NCBI RefSeq assembly: GCF_902806685.2
Contig: NC_048538.1
Coordinates: 868,001 to 932,000 of the forward strand
Reading direction: 5' to 3'
Origin: Maniola hyperantus
Taxonomy: Eukaryota; Arthropoda; Insecta; Lepidoptera; Nymphalidae
DNA: 64,000 bases
Under the pieces are notes generated by a model. It made no database searches. It had not been told where the DNA came from and saw nothing but the letters and a program-made list of their open reading frames with translations. Shown piece after piece: positions 30,223 through 40,569 of this stretch. The first letter of the stretch is position 1. Each line of letters opens with the position of its first letter. Both the position numbers and the translations under genes were made by a program.

Positions 30223-30492
30223 TTTAAACATTCTTTCCTAGTCAAGTTTCTAAACATTATTTCCTAGTCAAGTTTCTAAATATTCTTTCTAAACATTATT
30301 TCCTAGTCAAGTTTTAAACATTATTTCCTAGTCAAGTTTCTAAACACTCTTTCCAAACATTATTTCCTAGTCAAGTTTTAAACATTATTTCCTAGTCAAG
30401 TTTTAAACATTCTTTCCTAGTCAAGTTTCTAAACATTCTTTCTAAACATTATTTCCTAGTCAAGTTTTAAACATTCTTTCCTAGTCAAGTTT
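30223..30492. repeat. Minisatellite, nine CCTAGTCAAGTTT motifs
   Basis: Irregular units built from TTTCCTAGTCAAGTTT and (C)TAAACATT, about 22-37 bp each, nine copies of the core. Confidence 0.92.
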
Positions 30493-31111
30493 CTTAATTC
30501 GTTTAAAGCTGTATACCAGTTGAGATAATGTCATTATACCCAGAATTTCTTTTGATAATGTACTTTTTCCCTATAAACAGCCAGTCACTTTTTGTCGTCA
30601 CCCACCCCCTTCTTGTCACCTAGACAAATGTGTTCGAAATCTCCGGTCGGCCTAGCGATTCTTCAAGCCAATTTCAAATAGATCAATCTCGGCAGCCGGT
30701 GTCTTGTGTGATTACGAGGAGGGTTAATGGACGGGGGAGGGGCTCGAGGAAGCGGGGTAGAGGGGGGCACCTGTAGAACCTACTTGTTGCATTGTTGACG
30801 AATTTTTGATGTGACACAGAAACTGTTTTAACAGAAAAAGTGAAACTAATGAATGCGGGATCATACTGGCTGGGCACCGCGTGTTTTTGTATAGAGCAAG
30901 ACAGAGTACAAGTTTCGCTTTTGTCTGTTGTTTTGATACACCTGAGCTTCTTTCTTGTTTGTTATTGGGTATTTTCAGTGAAATCGCAGTCGACATCAAT
31001 GCAATTGATAAAATAAAACTTTTAAGTTATTTATATAATATTTGGAAACTAGTTAACCAGCTGCGGACAAAGTCAGTGTACTAGACCTAACTATATAATT
31101 ATTATAAAAGA
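30493..31111. other. No feature recognised
   Basis: Minus-strand frames of 64 and 91 codons overlap in different phases and show no recognisable protein. Confidence 0.45.
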
Positions 31112-31326
31112 CTAGCTGATGTCCACGACCTCGTTCGCGTGGAATTAGGTTTTTAAAAATCTCGTGGGAACTCTTTGATTTTCCGGGATTAAAAGTAGCC
31201 TACGTCACACTCCAGGTCTTTGACTATACCCATGCAAAAAATCACGTCAATCCGTTGCTCCGTTGCGACGTGATTGAAGGACAAACCAACAAACAAACAC
31301 ACTTTCGTATTTATAATAAAAGGTAC
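31112..31326 (-). mobile_element. Non-autonomous Helitron, Hel-B2
   Basis: CTAG, degraded hairpin (CCACGACCTCGTTCGCGTGG), GTGATTGAAGGACAAACCAA, (CAAA)n, TTTCGTATTTATAATAA. Confidence 0.88.
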
Positions 31327-31766
31327 TGATTATCCAATCTATTCCGGAAATTAGCTCTCATTATTTTTATGGTTAACTCTAATTACAACATTTAGTCTAA
31401 TAATTCATCCTAACTACTTGTAGGTCAGGCTCAACGCTGACTGGTAAAATGAACATTTTCAACGTTGACTGGTAAAATGTACATTTCCAACGCGTTGCGA
31501 CTTGCGTGAAGGTGCTGTCCGCACAATTTATTATGCCATTATACGTCATGTAGACGAGAGTCGTCCGTAAGCCAGTCTTTCACCGTTAGTTAGCACTTAG
31601 CTGGATTTTACACGGGATGGGACTAAAACATGTACTCGGATATGCGGATTTGCTTTAATATCTTGAGTGCAAACTATTATTCTAAAAAACTTTGAAAATC
31701 AGTGACGCGAGAGTCGGACTCGCACGACGCACACACCAAGGTTCTATAGTTACAACAAATAACACT
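31327..31766. other. Two-copy 29 bp tandem repeat, otherwise unrecognised
   Basis: CAACGYTGACTGGTAAAATG occurs at 31431 and 31460. A GTTCCG-element tip (GAGTCGGACTCGCACGACG) lies at 31706-31728. Confidence 0.55.
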
Positions 31767-32097
31767 TTTTTTGGGTTCCGTACCTCAAAAGGAAAATAGG
31801 ATCACTTTGTTGTCTGTCTGTCTGTCCGTCTATCCGTCGTCTCTGTCAAGAAAACCTATATGGTGCTCCCCGTAGACCTAGAGTCATGATATTTGGCAGA
31901 TAGGTAGTTCTTATAGTACTAACAAGTAAAGAAAAAAAACCCGAAAACCCTGAGTTTGTAGTTACATCACATGAAAAAAATAAAATGTCTTCACGAATAG
32001 TAATTAGTATTTTCATCTTTAAAATAAAATTAATAAACCAAGTGGGGTATCATAATAATATGAAAGGGCTTTAAAACTGATTTTTACAGACTGATTG
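31767..32097 (+). mobile_element. GTTCCG element, left two-thirds
   Basis: TGGGTTCCGTACCTCAAAAGG, (GTCT)n, GAGTCATGATATTTGGCAG, AAGTGGGGTATCATAATAAT; the second palindrome half is partly deleted and the right tip is missing. Confidence 0.85.
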
Positions 32098-32171
32098 GAG
32101 GGAGGCCTTTGCAAAATCGGGGACCGACACAGAAAAAATGCCAAGCACTGGGTGTATAATTTCATATCAAT

Positions 32172-32279
32172 AAAATTGTAATTGTAATTAATCATTTTTA
32201 CAATTTCATTAATGATTTTTACAACAAAATTGTAATTGTAATTAATCATTTTTACAATTTCATTAATGATTTTTACAAA
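32172..32279. repeat. 54 bp tandem repeat, two copies
   Basis: AAAATTGTAATTGTAATTAA recurs at 32172 and 32226. 54 bp equals 18 codons, so the minus-strand frame repeats an 18-residue block. The AT content suggests chance. Confidence 0.9.
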
Positions 32280-32522
32280 ATTAATTTCTATGTGCAATTT
32301 CTTGGCTATTCTAATCTATGTATTCGACGGGCGCGATAGCTGTAGTACCTACCTTCCTAATAAATGCGGCGTTCTTACGACGGACGGGTAATGAAATCGC
32401 GCATGATTGCGGATCGGCGGATTTATGGCGGCAGGCGGCGGATGCGCGTACGCATCGAAACAACACAGCTATTATCTTACGGCGTAAAGCAAGGGGCACA
32501 GTAGGTTCATATTATCAGTAGG
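32280..32522. other. No feature recognised
   Basis: Overlapping frames on both strands (32311-32521), GC-richer than the flanks, no family recognised. Confidence 0.4.
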
Positions 32523-32736
32523 TAGCCTTATTATAAATTCGAAAGTGTGTTTGTTTGTTGGTTTGTCCTTCAATCACGTCGCAACGGTGCAACGGATTGA
32601 CGTGATTTTTAGCATGGGTATAGATAAAGACCTGGAGAGTGACATAGGCTACTTTTTATCCCGGAAAATCAAAGAGTTCCCACGGGATTTTTAAAAAACC
32701 TAATTTCACGCGGACGAAATTGCGGGCAACAGCTAG
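32523..32736 (+). mobile_element. Non-autonomous Helitron, Hel-B2
   Basis: TTATAAATTCGAAAGTGTG, (GTTT)n, TCAATCACGTCGCAACGGTG, GACCTGGAGAGTGACATAGG, hairpin, CAGCTAG, then T. Confidence 0.92.
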
Positions 32737-32836
32737 TTTATAATAAAGCCGACCCCAACAAACTCCCGACCTCCCGATTAGATGGTGGACGTCTTAATCA
32801 CTAGATATCTCCGCCTGTTCGTTTATTACAATACAG

Positions 32837-33066
32837 CTAGTATTGTATTCCTGCGACTTCGTCCGCGTGTACTACACAAATTTCAAACCCTAATTTCACC
32901 CCCTAGGGGTTGAATTTTCAAAAATCCTTTCTTAACGGATGCCTACGTCATAATAGCTATCTGCATGCCAAATTTCAGCCAGATCCGTACTGTAGTTTGA
33001 GCTGTGCGTTGATGTGTGTGCGTGTAGATCAGTCAGTCAGTCAGTCACCTTTTACATATTTGAAGA
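32837..33066 (-). mobile_element. Non-autonomous Helitron, Hel-A
   Basis: CTAG, GCGACTTCGTCCGCGT, Hel-A body, an unusual GTGTGTGCGTGTAGATC insertion before (CAGT)n. Confidence 0.88.
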
Positions 33067-33276
33067 TAAGAATGATCTCTTTAATTCTTACATTTCAGAA
33101 AAAGCACCTCTCGTAGGTGTCAAAAGCACCTAAAGTATCTATTGTAGTCTGTATCGGTAGGTATATCTTGTGTATGTGTCACACACACAAGCGTACGAAT
33201 TTGTCTTCAACTTTAAAAACACAAATGTATGAGATTTGCCTGTCTGGAGTTTTACAATATCTTTCTTTGGATCATC

Positions 33277-33435
33277 TCATCATCATCATCATTATCATCA
33301 ACGGGATTTCCTCACGCCACGGTCTTGCACCGCCTGAATCTAGCGACTCCCTGCAACTCGCCTGATGTCTTCCGTCCACCTAGTGGGGAGTCTTCCAACG
33401 CTGCGCAAAACGGCACGGGCAAAACCTTGTATGGA
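33277..33435 (-). mobile_element. RTE LINE 3' fragment
   Basis: (ATC)n tail, CTCACGCCACGGTCTTGC, CCGCCTGAATCTAGCGACTC, CCACCTAGTGGGGAGTCTTC: reverse of the RTE C-terminal coding region (RPPTRWTDDI-type motif). The GTCCACTGCTGG segment is deleted. Confidence 0.75.
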
Positions 33436-33445
33436 ACATCTTAGT

Positions 33446-33637
33446 ATCAAAGTCAAAGTCAAATGATTTATTTAAAATAGGTAATAAATTACTCATATTG
33501 ATGGTCTGGTATGGTGTAAGATTTGTAAGATATAGTGGTGATAATTATTACGCAAACTTAAAACTAAAGCTACGAGGGTTCCAAACGCGCCCAGGTCTGA
33601 GAAGAGCCCACAACAAACTCAGCCGGGTATTCTTCAT
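33446..33637 (-). mobile_element. LINE-F 3' end
   Basis: CAAAGTCAAAGTCAAATGAT tail side, TAAGATATAGTGGTGATAAT, GCTACGAGGGTTCC, CTGAGAAGAGCCCACA. Confidence 0.75.
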
Positions 33638-33838
33638 AAAAATATGTCTCGTTGTGTCCTTGCCCTAAGCGCGTGGCATTACGAAGAACGCGGCGCATCT
33701 TATCGTTAATTATCGTTCACTCGCCTACCGAGCGGTTACCGTGAGTTACCGGTCACTATTATGGGAACATAATCTTCCATTCTTCAATTATACGCAAATC
33801 TCGTTGAAATCCTATTATAGTGTCAGATAGTAGGTATC

Positions 33839-34090
33839 ACAACGGTATCACCCCTTTATCCATAAAGAATCCACACTTATAATATTATTAGCTAGCACAG
33901 AGAATTCAACCTCAAGAGATCGCATATAATAAGGCATGAAAACAAAATCGTAAAATGTTGGCGGGGGACAGGGGAAAATGCTTTGTTGTGATAGGTGGAC
34001 TCAAAAGTGACGTAATCAATACAATGTGCGGAATGAGGGTACCGAACGGGCCGACTTTTATGCTAAGCGACTGCCTAAGCTTGGCGACCG
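33839..34090. other. No feature recognised
   Basis: Moderate GC, no recognisable protein in the 67-codon frame. Confidence 0.4.
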
Positions 34091-34099
34091 CGGGTGTCC

Positions 34100-34103
<4 letters not shown>

Positions 34104-34131
<28 letters not shown>

Positions 34132-34450
34132 CTCTCTAGGAGGAGGAAAAATCCCTAATGGACTTCTGTCTATCGACAGGGTGTGTCCGACTCGCACGGA
34201 CTAAAAAGACCTCCCCCTCTGCGAGATCAGCACGGAACCGTGTAACATTACTTCGTGCTGACCCTCTGGTTGCTCTCTCTCCTTTTTTCTTGTTTTTCTC
34301 TATCTTCCCTTCTCAACATTATGGCTCTCAGCATCTGACCGTATCTGTGCCACTCATTTTCGCTTGACACCATACGGGCTACCAGATTTTGGGCGTTGAC
34401 ACTGTCGCTTGCTCCCTGTGCTGCTTCTCTAAGATCCGCGCACGCGGACA
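34104..34450 (-). mobile_element. LINE-R, 5'-truncated, 13 bp target-site duplication
   Basis: Flanked by identical CGGGTGTCCGCCT at 34091-34103 and 34451-34463. A run of 29 T at 34103-34131 is the poly-A tail. Then a 3' UTR and a C-terminal coding segment. The long pure A tail and intact duplication point to recent insertion. Confidence 0.9.
34248..34450 (-). pseudogene. LINE-R ORF C-terminus
   Basis: About 66 codons open to the truncation point, with EWHRYGQMLRAIMLRREDRE near the end and basic C-terminal residues. No catalytic motif. The clade is uncertain (R1/Jockey-like by its A tail and truncation). Confidence 0.5.
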
Positions 34451-34544
34451 CGGGTGTCCGCCTATAAGGCGTCTATAGGTATCTGTGTAAGCTAGCTAAT
34501 AAATAGCTTGCATCCTTGGGACAGAGTTCCTACGGGATTTTGAC

Positions 34545-34816
34545 AGACTTTGTCTTCACTTTTTAAAAACAATTGTATGAGTTTTGCCTGTTTAGAGTTT
34601 TCTTTAGATCATATTCAAGACCATAAAAATATGTCTCGTTGTGCCGTTGCCCTAATACGAAGAGCGCGGCGCATCTTATCGTTAATTATCGTTCACTCGC
34701 CTACCGAGCGGTTACCGTGAGTTACCGGTCACTATTATGGGAACATAATTTCCCATTCTTCAATTATACGCAAATCTCGTTGAAATCCTATTATAGTGTC
34801 ATATAGTAGGTATCAC
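34545..34816. repeat. Segmental duplication, copy 2 (compact)
   Basis: About 270 bp collinear with 33198-33838 minus the inserted retroelements. About 95% similar by eye in the 190 bp right half. Confidence 0.9.
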
Positions 34817-34828
34817 TATAGTCTTCTT

Positions 34829-35354
34829 CTAAATATATAAAAGGAAAAAGTGTCTGTCTGTACGTCATACATCGCTTTTCACGCCCCAGCTTTTTTTTTT
34901 ATATTTATTTATTTAGATACCAGTTAGCCCTTGACTGCAATCTCACCTGGTGGTAAGTGATGATGCAGTCTAAGATGATAGCGGGCTAACCTGGAAGGGG
35001 TATGGCAGTTTTTATTAAACCCATACCCCTTTGGTTTCTACACGGCATCGTACCGGAACGCTAAATCGCTTGGCGGCACGGCTTTGCCGGTAGGGTGGTA
35101 ACTAGCCACGGCCGAAGCCTCCCACCAGACTAGACCAGAAATTTAGAAATTATAAAATTCCAAACCCCTGCCAGGAATCGAACCCGGGACCTCCCACTAT
35201 TAAGACCACAGCGCTCACCACTGCGCCAGGGAGGTCGTCAGGGAGGAGAGAGTGGTTTTTAACCAATTTTGTCCTTTTATCCAGGAAAATTAAAGAGTTC
35301 CCACGGGATTTCCAAAAACTTAAAAACACGGATGAAGTCGCGGGCATCATCTAG
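34829..35354 (+). mobile_element. Helitron split by SINE-C
   Basis: 5' part AAATATATAAAAGGAAAAAG with GTCTGTCTG at 34829-34888; 3' part AGAGTTCCCACGGGATTT, hairpin-like ACACGGATGAAGTCGCG and CTAG at 35280-35354. The whole SINE-C lies between. Confidence 0.75.
34890..35238 (-). mobile_element. SINE-C, full length
   Basis: Poly-T, TGACTGCAATCTCACCTGGT, body, then the tRNA-like head in reverse: B-box GGAATCGAACCC and A-box CACCACTGCGCCAGG, ending GAGGTCGTCA. Confidence 0.92.
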
Positions 35355-35762
35355 TCCCCAGCTTCGCTCGTATGAAATTTCTTTAGATCTGGGGTATAGA
35401 GAAAACCTACTTACAATATCTAAAATCTCAGTCCAATAACACTTAAAAAAAAATTGAACCGAGCTATATTCTTTGTGAAGGAAAACAAAAGAGTTTATCG
35501 AGTAGGTATAATCTTGAAAATAAAAGCTGTCATTTTCGAAGTAAAGTTTGAGTTAGAACGGCGAAAATAATCTAAAAACGATCAGCATCCGAATCTCATC
35601 AACGATGCCACCGCTGGGCTGCAGCGGGATAACGCGGCCATTGTCTCAAATACTGACTGACTGAGAGCAGTTGAAGCGAAAATAACCGCTGATAAACCTA
35701 TTTGTGCAGAATATATAATAGTACTACGCTATTTGTTCGTTTTATAGCCATTGTTTTGTCCC
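35355..35762. other. No feature recognised
   Basis: Starts with CCCCAGCTTCGCTCG, reminiscent of a Helitron 3' end directly abutting, but no body follows. Confidence 0.4.
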
Positions 35763-36136
35763 GTGTCCCGTACTACAGTCGAATTTTTTCGACATTTTGC
35801 ACGATGATTCAAAAACTATGAGGCATAAAAATAAATAAAAATATGTTTTAGAATGCACAGGTGAAGACCTTTCATATGATATCCCACTTGATATAGTTAT
35901 CTAACTTCGAAAATTGAAAATACTAATTATTAGTTCATGACCACAATTTAATTTTTTTTGTGTGATATAACCACAAATTCACGGTTTTCAGATTTTTCTC
36001 CTAATGTTTGATATAAGACCTATACCTACCTGCCAAATTTCATGATTCTAGGTCAACGGGAAGTACCCTGTAGGTTTCTTGAAAGACCGACAGACAGACA
36101 GACAGACTTACAGACAGACAACAAAGTGATCCTTTT
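35763..36136 (-). mobile_element. GTTCCG element, most of the body
   Basis: CGACATTTTGCACGATGATT, TTTCATATGATATCCCACTT, TCATGATTCTAGGTCAACGG, (GACA)n, CAACAAAGTGATCC; the terminal palindrome is missing. Confidence 0.87.
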
Positions 36137-36324
36137 TTTCTCAAAGAAATCGTCCGTAGAACATATTTTTAACAAAGTTAAAAATGTCAATGTTCCAATA
36201 ATATTGCCCCACGATCCTGAAACGCATTCAACATGCGACAACACAACGCGACAAGCGACAAGCAAGCAACAAATCCGCTAACAAGCCAACAATCCAACAA
36301 AGGTACAAAGCTTGTATGTTTTTA

Positions 36325-36356
36325 GGGTTCCGTACCGGAAGGGTACAAACGGGACA
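36325..36356 (+). mobile_element. GTTCCG tip remnant
   Basis: AGGGTTCCGTACCGGAAGGG only. Confidence 0.5.
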
Positions 36357-36365
36357 CTATCACTA

Positions 36366-36578
36366 CCTATATTATAAAATTGCAAAGGTGTGTTTGTTTG
36401 TTGGTTTGTCCTTCAATCAAGTCGCAACGGAGCAACGGATTGACGTGTTCTTTTGCATGGGTATAGTAAATAAGACATGAAGAGTGACATATATGCTTTT
36501 TATCTCGGAAAATTTAAGAGTTCCCACGGGATTTTCAAAACCTAAATCCCTGTGGACGAAGTCGCAGGCATCAGCTAG
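36366..36578 (+). mobile_element. Non-autonomous Helitron, Hel-B2
   Basis: CTATATTATAAAATTGCAAA, (GTTT)n, GTCGCAACGGAGCAACGG, GGACGAAGTCGCAGGCATCA, CTAG, then T. Confidence 0.9.
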
Positions 36579-36766
36579 TTCCTACTAAAGCCTCCGCTGA
36601 CCGTTGTCTGTTTGTCTGGCAGCGGGCTGTATCTCATGAACTAACTGTATTAGTTAAGTAGAGAGTTGAAATTTTCATATTGTATTTCTATTGCCGCTAT
36701 GATAAAAATATAACTTTGTAATAATACAAAAGACAATAAAAACAAATTAATACTTAGGTAATAGGG

Positions 36767-37076
36767 TCGATAGCCTAGTGGTTAGAACGTCCGCCACCTA
36801 CTCGGAGGTCGGGGGTTTTATCCCGGGCACGCATCTCTAACATTTTACACCTATGTTCATTTTAAGAAACTAAATATCACTCACTTTAACGGTGAAGAAA
36901 AACAACGTGAGGAAATCTACATGCCTGAGAGTTCTCCATAATGTTCTCAAAGGTGTGTGAAGTCTGACAATCAGCACTTGGCCAGCGTGGTGGACTACGG
37001 CCAAACACTTCTCATACTGAGAGAAGACCCGTGCTCTGTAATGAGCCTGCGATGGGTTGCTCATGATGATGATGAG
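36767..37076 (+). mobile_element. SINE-B, full length
   Basis: A-box GATAGCCTAGTGGTTAG, degraded B-box GGGTTTTATCCCGGG, CATGCCTGAGAGTTCTCC, (GATGAT) tail. Confidence 0.9.
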
Positions 37077-37117
37077 GGTCCCGTCGCATTGGCACCTTTC
37101 TTACTTATCTAATACGG

Positions 37118-37152
37118 AGCCATTCGTGTGCGCGTCAGACTCGCACTTAACC
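37118..37152 (+). mobile_element. GTTCCG element, outer tip
   Basis: GCGCGTCAGACTCGCACTTA ACCG only. Confidence 0.55.
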
Positions 37153-37575
37153 GATTTTATTTATTTCACATCGCATTCAGTCACGCATGGGACTATTTCC
37201 ATTCAGCCAATAGCCTTAACAAAGTCCTCAGCCCGGCTCAGCTATAAAAACTTATTGCTATCCGTCCAATGGTGTCCCACAAATTAAAAAAAAAAAAACA
37301 CGTCACATTTCTCAGTAGTTGGGAAACGATAATACACCGCGAGATAATAAATAAGCCCTCATCATTTACATTGTGTGCATGAATAGGACGGAAATAGACA
37401 CGAGTTATACGTATGAGGGAGACGGGAGCATGTTTATGCACTCCCGCCCACGCTGCGCCCGCGCAATGTGACAGTTTTTCTGCAATAAACTTGATGTTAA
37501 GTTGGACGTCTGCCGTATATTTCAATTTGCTATGTTTTGCACTTGTAGAAGACATTCTTTGGGTTGTAAATTAAA
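37153..37575. other. No feature recognised
   Basis: The minus-strand frame 37238-37555 is unrecognised. Confidence 0.4.
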
Positions 37576-38001
37576 TACACAGGTCAAATGCGAGTCAGAC
37601 TCGCGCATTGAGGGTTCCGTACTACAATCGTATTTTATCGACATTTTGCACGATAAACCAAAAACTATTTTGTCTAAAAATAAATAAAAATCTGTTTTAG
37701 AATGCACAAGTGAAGCCCTTTCATAATATGATACCCCACTTGATAGTTATATCACTTTGAATATTGAAAATACTAATTAATTAGTTCATGACCACAATTT
37801 AATTTTTTTTGTGTGATGTAACCACAAATTCACGGTTTTCAGATTTTTCCTCATGACTGCTATAAGACCCCTACCTGCCAAATTTCATAATTCTAGGTTA
37901 ACGGAAAGTGCTCTGTAGGTTTCTTGACAGACAGACAGGCAGGCAACAAAGTGATCCTATAGGGGTTCCGTTTTTCCTTTTGAGATACGGAACCCTAAAA
38001 A
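37576..38001 (-). mobile_element. GTTCCG element, full length
   Basis: Tip GTCAAATGCGAGTCAGACTC, GAGGGTTCCGTACTAC, body, CTTGACAGACAGACAGGCAG, then GGGTTCCGTTTTTCC/ATACGGAACCCT. Confidence 0.92.
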
Positions 38002-38251
38002 TAATAAGTTTAACTCGTAGTAGTTGTGAAGTTGGTGTGTATTTATGTTTTGTTTACTCGCAATAAAATGTTATTGGTGAATAATTGCCCCCTAAGTAAG
38101 ACACTTGTAGCAATCAATTGTAGAGAACTGTAATAACTTTATAGGCATTTCGTATTTAACTAAGTACCTATTTAGTCAGTGAATTGAAGCAAAATTATTA
38201 CGTAACATTTACCTGTACCTATTTCCATTACATTAAAATTTTTCAATGCTT

Positions 38252-38430
38252 TTTTTAACATAAATGCAAGCAAACAAGCATGTGAATCACCAGATGTTAA
38301 GTGATTACCTACCGCCGCCCATGAACATTTGCAGCACCGAAAAAACCGTCAAGGCGTTGCCGGATTTTCAGTAATTTGTTGATCCGCCCTTTGAATAACC
38401 CTATGTTGAAATTCAGAGGGAATAGGTTTT
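38252..38430 (-). mobile_element. LINE-J 3' end, diverged
   Basis: AATGCAAGCAAACAAGCATG, CCGCCGCCCATGAACATTTG, GAATAACCCTATGTTG; older than the copy at 29142. Confidence 0.8.
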
Positions 38431-38504
38431 CTTATATATTTTATACCCTACCTATTATTATATAAAAGATAATAAAAGACTAATTAAAATTATTGAATAC
38501 TAGA

Positions 38505-38686
38505 ATTTTATTAAAATCCCGTAGGAACTCTTTGATTTTCCGGGATAAAAGTACTCATGCCACTGTTTATCTATACCCACAGTCTATACCCATGCAAAAA
38601 ATCATGTCAATCCGTTGCACCATTGCGACGTGATTGAAGGACAAACCAACAAACACACACACTTTTGCATTTATAATAGGGGTACC
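38505..38686 (-). mobile_element. Helitron Hel-B2, hairpin lost
   Basis: AAAATCCCGTAGGAACTCTT, ATGCAAAAAATCATGTCAAT, TGCGACGTGATTGAAGGACA, TTTTGCATTTATAATA. Confidence 0.85.
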
Positions 38687-39269
38687 CACTGATTCTACAT
38701 TTTTTGTTTTACTCTGCTAGCTCCTCGAAAAATCAAAAGTTGCACGCAATTTTTCGACAACTTTGTATGTAAATTGTGAAAAAAACATCCTATAGGTAAT
38801 AATTTTTCGTTAGATGAAATATGTACCTATACTAGTAAAAAATATATCTATCTAGTATCTATCTATACTCTTGATAGTTGAAGATATCAGGAAGGTAAAT
38901 TCTGTAAAAGACCGCACTTAAAGATATTGTTTTAATTCTATGTGTTCAAAAGGTATTGAATTGCTCATAATTATTCAAGGTATGTGTGCCTGTGGGCATA
39001 TCCGATGTGTTAATTAACTGAAATCCTACGCATTATCTTTGTCGTAAAATCGGTATACTTATAACCTCACTGGATCAATTTATTGTGTTGATAAACTATC
39101 CTGTTACTTTTGCAAAAGTCGTCGACATTAAAATAGGAACAAAGCCTATGATCAGTCCCTAATAACTGTATTCGAAACCATGTTTTGGTCTGTTCTGTTT
39201 TTGTTGTGTTCATTATTGTCAGGACAAGGTTTGTATGAAAGATTTTTTTTGGAAAATCCACGGGAAAAG
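38687..39269. other. No feature recognised
   Basis: AT-rich. Confidence 0.45.
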
Positions 39270-39312
39270 ACAGTTCCTGCGAGATGCGGACGAAGTCGCG
39301 AGCAATAGCTAG
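39270..39312 (+). mobile_element. Helitron 3' end remnant
   Basis: GCGGACGAAGTCGCGAGCAA TAGCTAG. Confidence 0.75.
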
Positions 39313-39482
39313 TAAAAAATAAAATAAAATCAATTTTCACTCGCTGCATTATTCGCCTGACTCCTCCATCGCGAGTGAGTCTTATCGGCATTAATACCGC
39401 CATCTATCGCTTATTAGCAATAATTCCTTAACATAATTACCGACTGCGGATAATCGCATTCTATACCGTCTCCCACCTTAGG

Positions 39483-39920
39483 CAGTGGTCCGACCGCCGA
39501 CGATGAACGAGAAACGAGTAGAACTAGAAACTTAAACGAGTTGGCGATCAGCGGGAAGCGAGTGCGTAGTTTCGATAGTTTTGTCGCCGGGCTATAAGAG
39601 AGTGTGCAAGTGCGACGAGCGATTACTCGCGCCATTCGCCCGCGGCGTTCAGTCCTGTGCAAACCTGCGCGCGCGTTACAAGTGTTCAAGCGAGCGAGCA
39701 TCGCTGAACGAATATCGCTGAGCGAGTTTATTTTTGAAAGATCGTCGCTCAGCGACAAAACTAGTAAAGCGAGTCGTCGCCGGCAATGTGAACAGTCAGG
39801 GAGCAACTTTTGATATGTGCATCTCTTTCGTTTACACGGAATGTACATTATTATTGTGCGTCTCTTGAGAGAGAAAATCGCCGATAGTTAGTCGTTTTCT
39901 CGCCGGCTGTCGGACCACTG
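39483..39920 (+). mobile_element. hAT-like TIR element, copy 2, 438 bp
   Basis: Termini CAGTGGTCCGAC ... GTCGGACCACTG are exact inverted repeats of the CAGTG type common in hAT elements; the arms continue as GCCG/CGGC. A second copy lies at 13097 in reverse. No transposase. An 8 bp target duplication is not visible. The 144-codon minus frame is a by-product. Confidence 0.8.
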
Positions 39921-40086
39921 CTTTAACTGGACACTTAAGAGCGTTCCTGTTCTAAGAATTAAGATGAGATCTGCGATTCATTGAGTTCCGTTGAGACTGC
40001 AATTGTATTACTTCGTGTGAGGAATAAAATTTCTGCGCTTATGATATTAAAGCTGAGATCTTTAGAAGAGTATAATAGAGCATCTC

Positions 40087-40152
40087 TGGCTGAGTTGATG
40101 TGGGCTCTTCTCAGACCTGGGTGCGTTCGGAACCCTCGTAGCTAGAATTATC
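40087..40152 (+). mobile_element. LINE-F fragment
   Basis: GTGGGCTCTTCTCAGACCTG and CGGAACCCTCGTAGCTAG. Confidence 0.6.
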
Positions 40153-40170
40153 TGTTGTACCTACTCAATC

Positions 40171-40480
40171 TTCATCATCATGATCAACCCATCACCGGCT
40201 CACTACAGAGCACGGGTCTCCTCTCAGACTGAGAAGGGTTTTGGCCATAGTCTACCACGCTGGCCATGTGCGGATTGGTAGACTTCACACACCTTTGAGA
40301 GCATTATAGAGAACTCTCAGGCATGCAGATTTCCTCACGATATTTTCCTTCACCGGTAAAGCAAGTGATATTAATTAATTAAAACGCACAACTCCTAAAA
40401 GTTAGAGGTGCGTGCCTGGGCTCGAACCCCCGACCTCCGATTAGAAGGAGGACTTCCTAACCACTAGGCTGTCACAGATT
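40171..40480 (-). mobile_element. SINE-B, full length
   Basis: (ATC)n, GATCAACCCATCACCGGC, GCATTATAGAGAACTCTCAG, reversed B-box GCTCGAACCCCCGACC, reversed A-box CCTAACCACTAGGCTGTC. Confidence 0.92.
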
Positions 40481-40569
40481 ATACCTACACAATATCTATA
40501 CTAAATTGACTAAAAAGCTAGGGTTAGTTTTTTTTCAGGGACCATTCTGAAAGGGATGGTTTTTTTTTA

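Larger units (their letters stand above)
33198..33838. repeat. Segmental duplication, copy 1 (with insertions)
   Basis: 33198-33276 and 33638-33838 match 34545-34816 in order. Copy 1 carries ~360 bp of RTE and LINE-F sequence between the halves. Shared blocks include CGGCGCATCTTATCGTTAAT and CACTCGCCTACCGAGCGG. Confidence 0.9.

Noticed and set aside
39414..39848. 144-codon minus-strand frame
   Set aside because: Spans the border of the hAT-like element and lies within it; GC-rich non-coding DNA opens several overlapping frames here.
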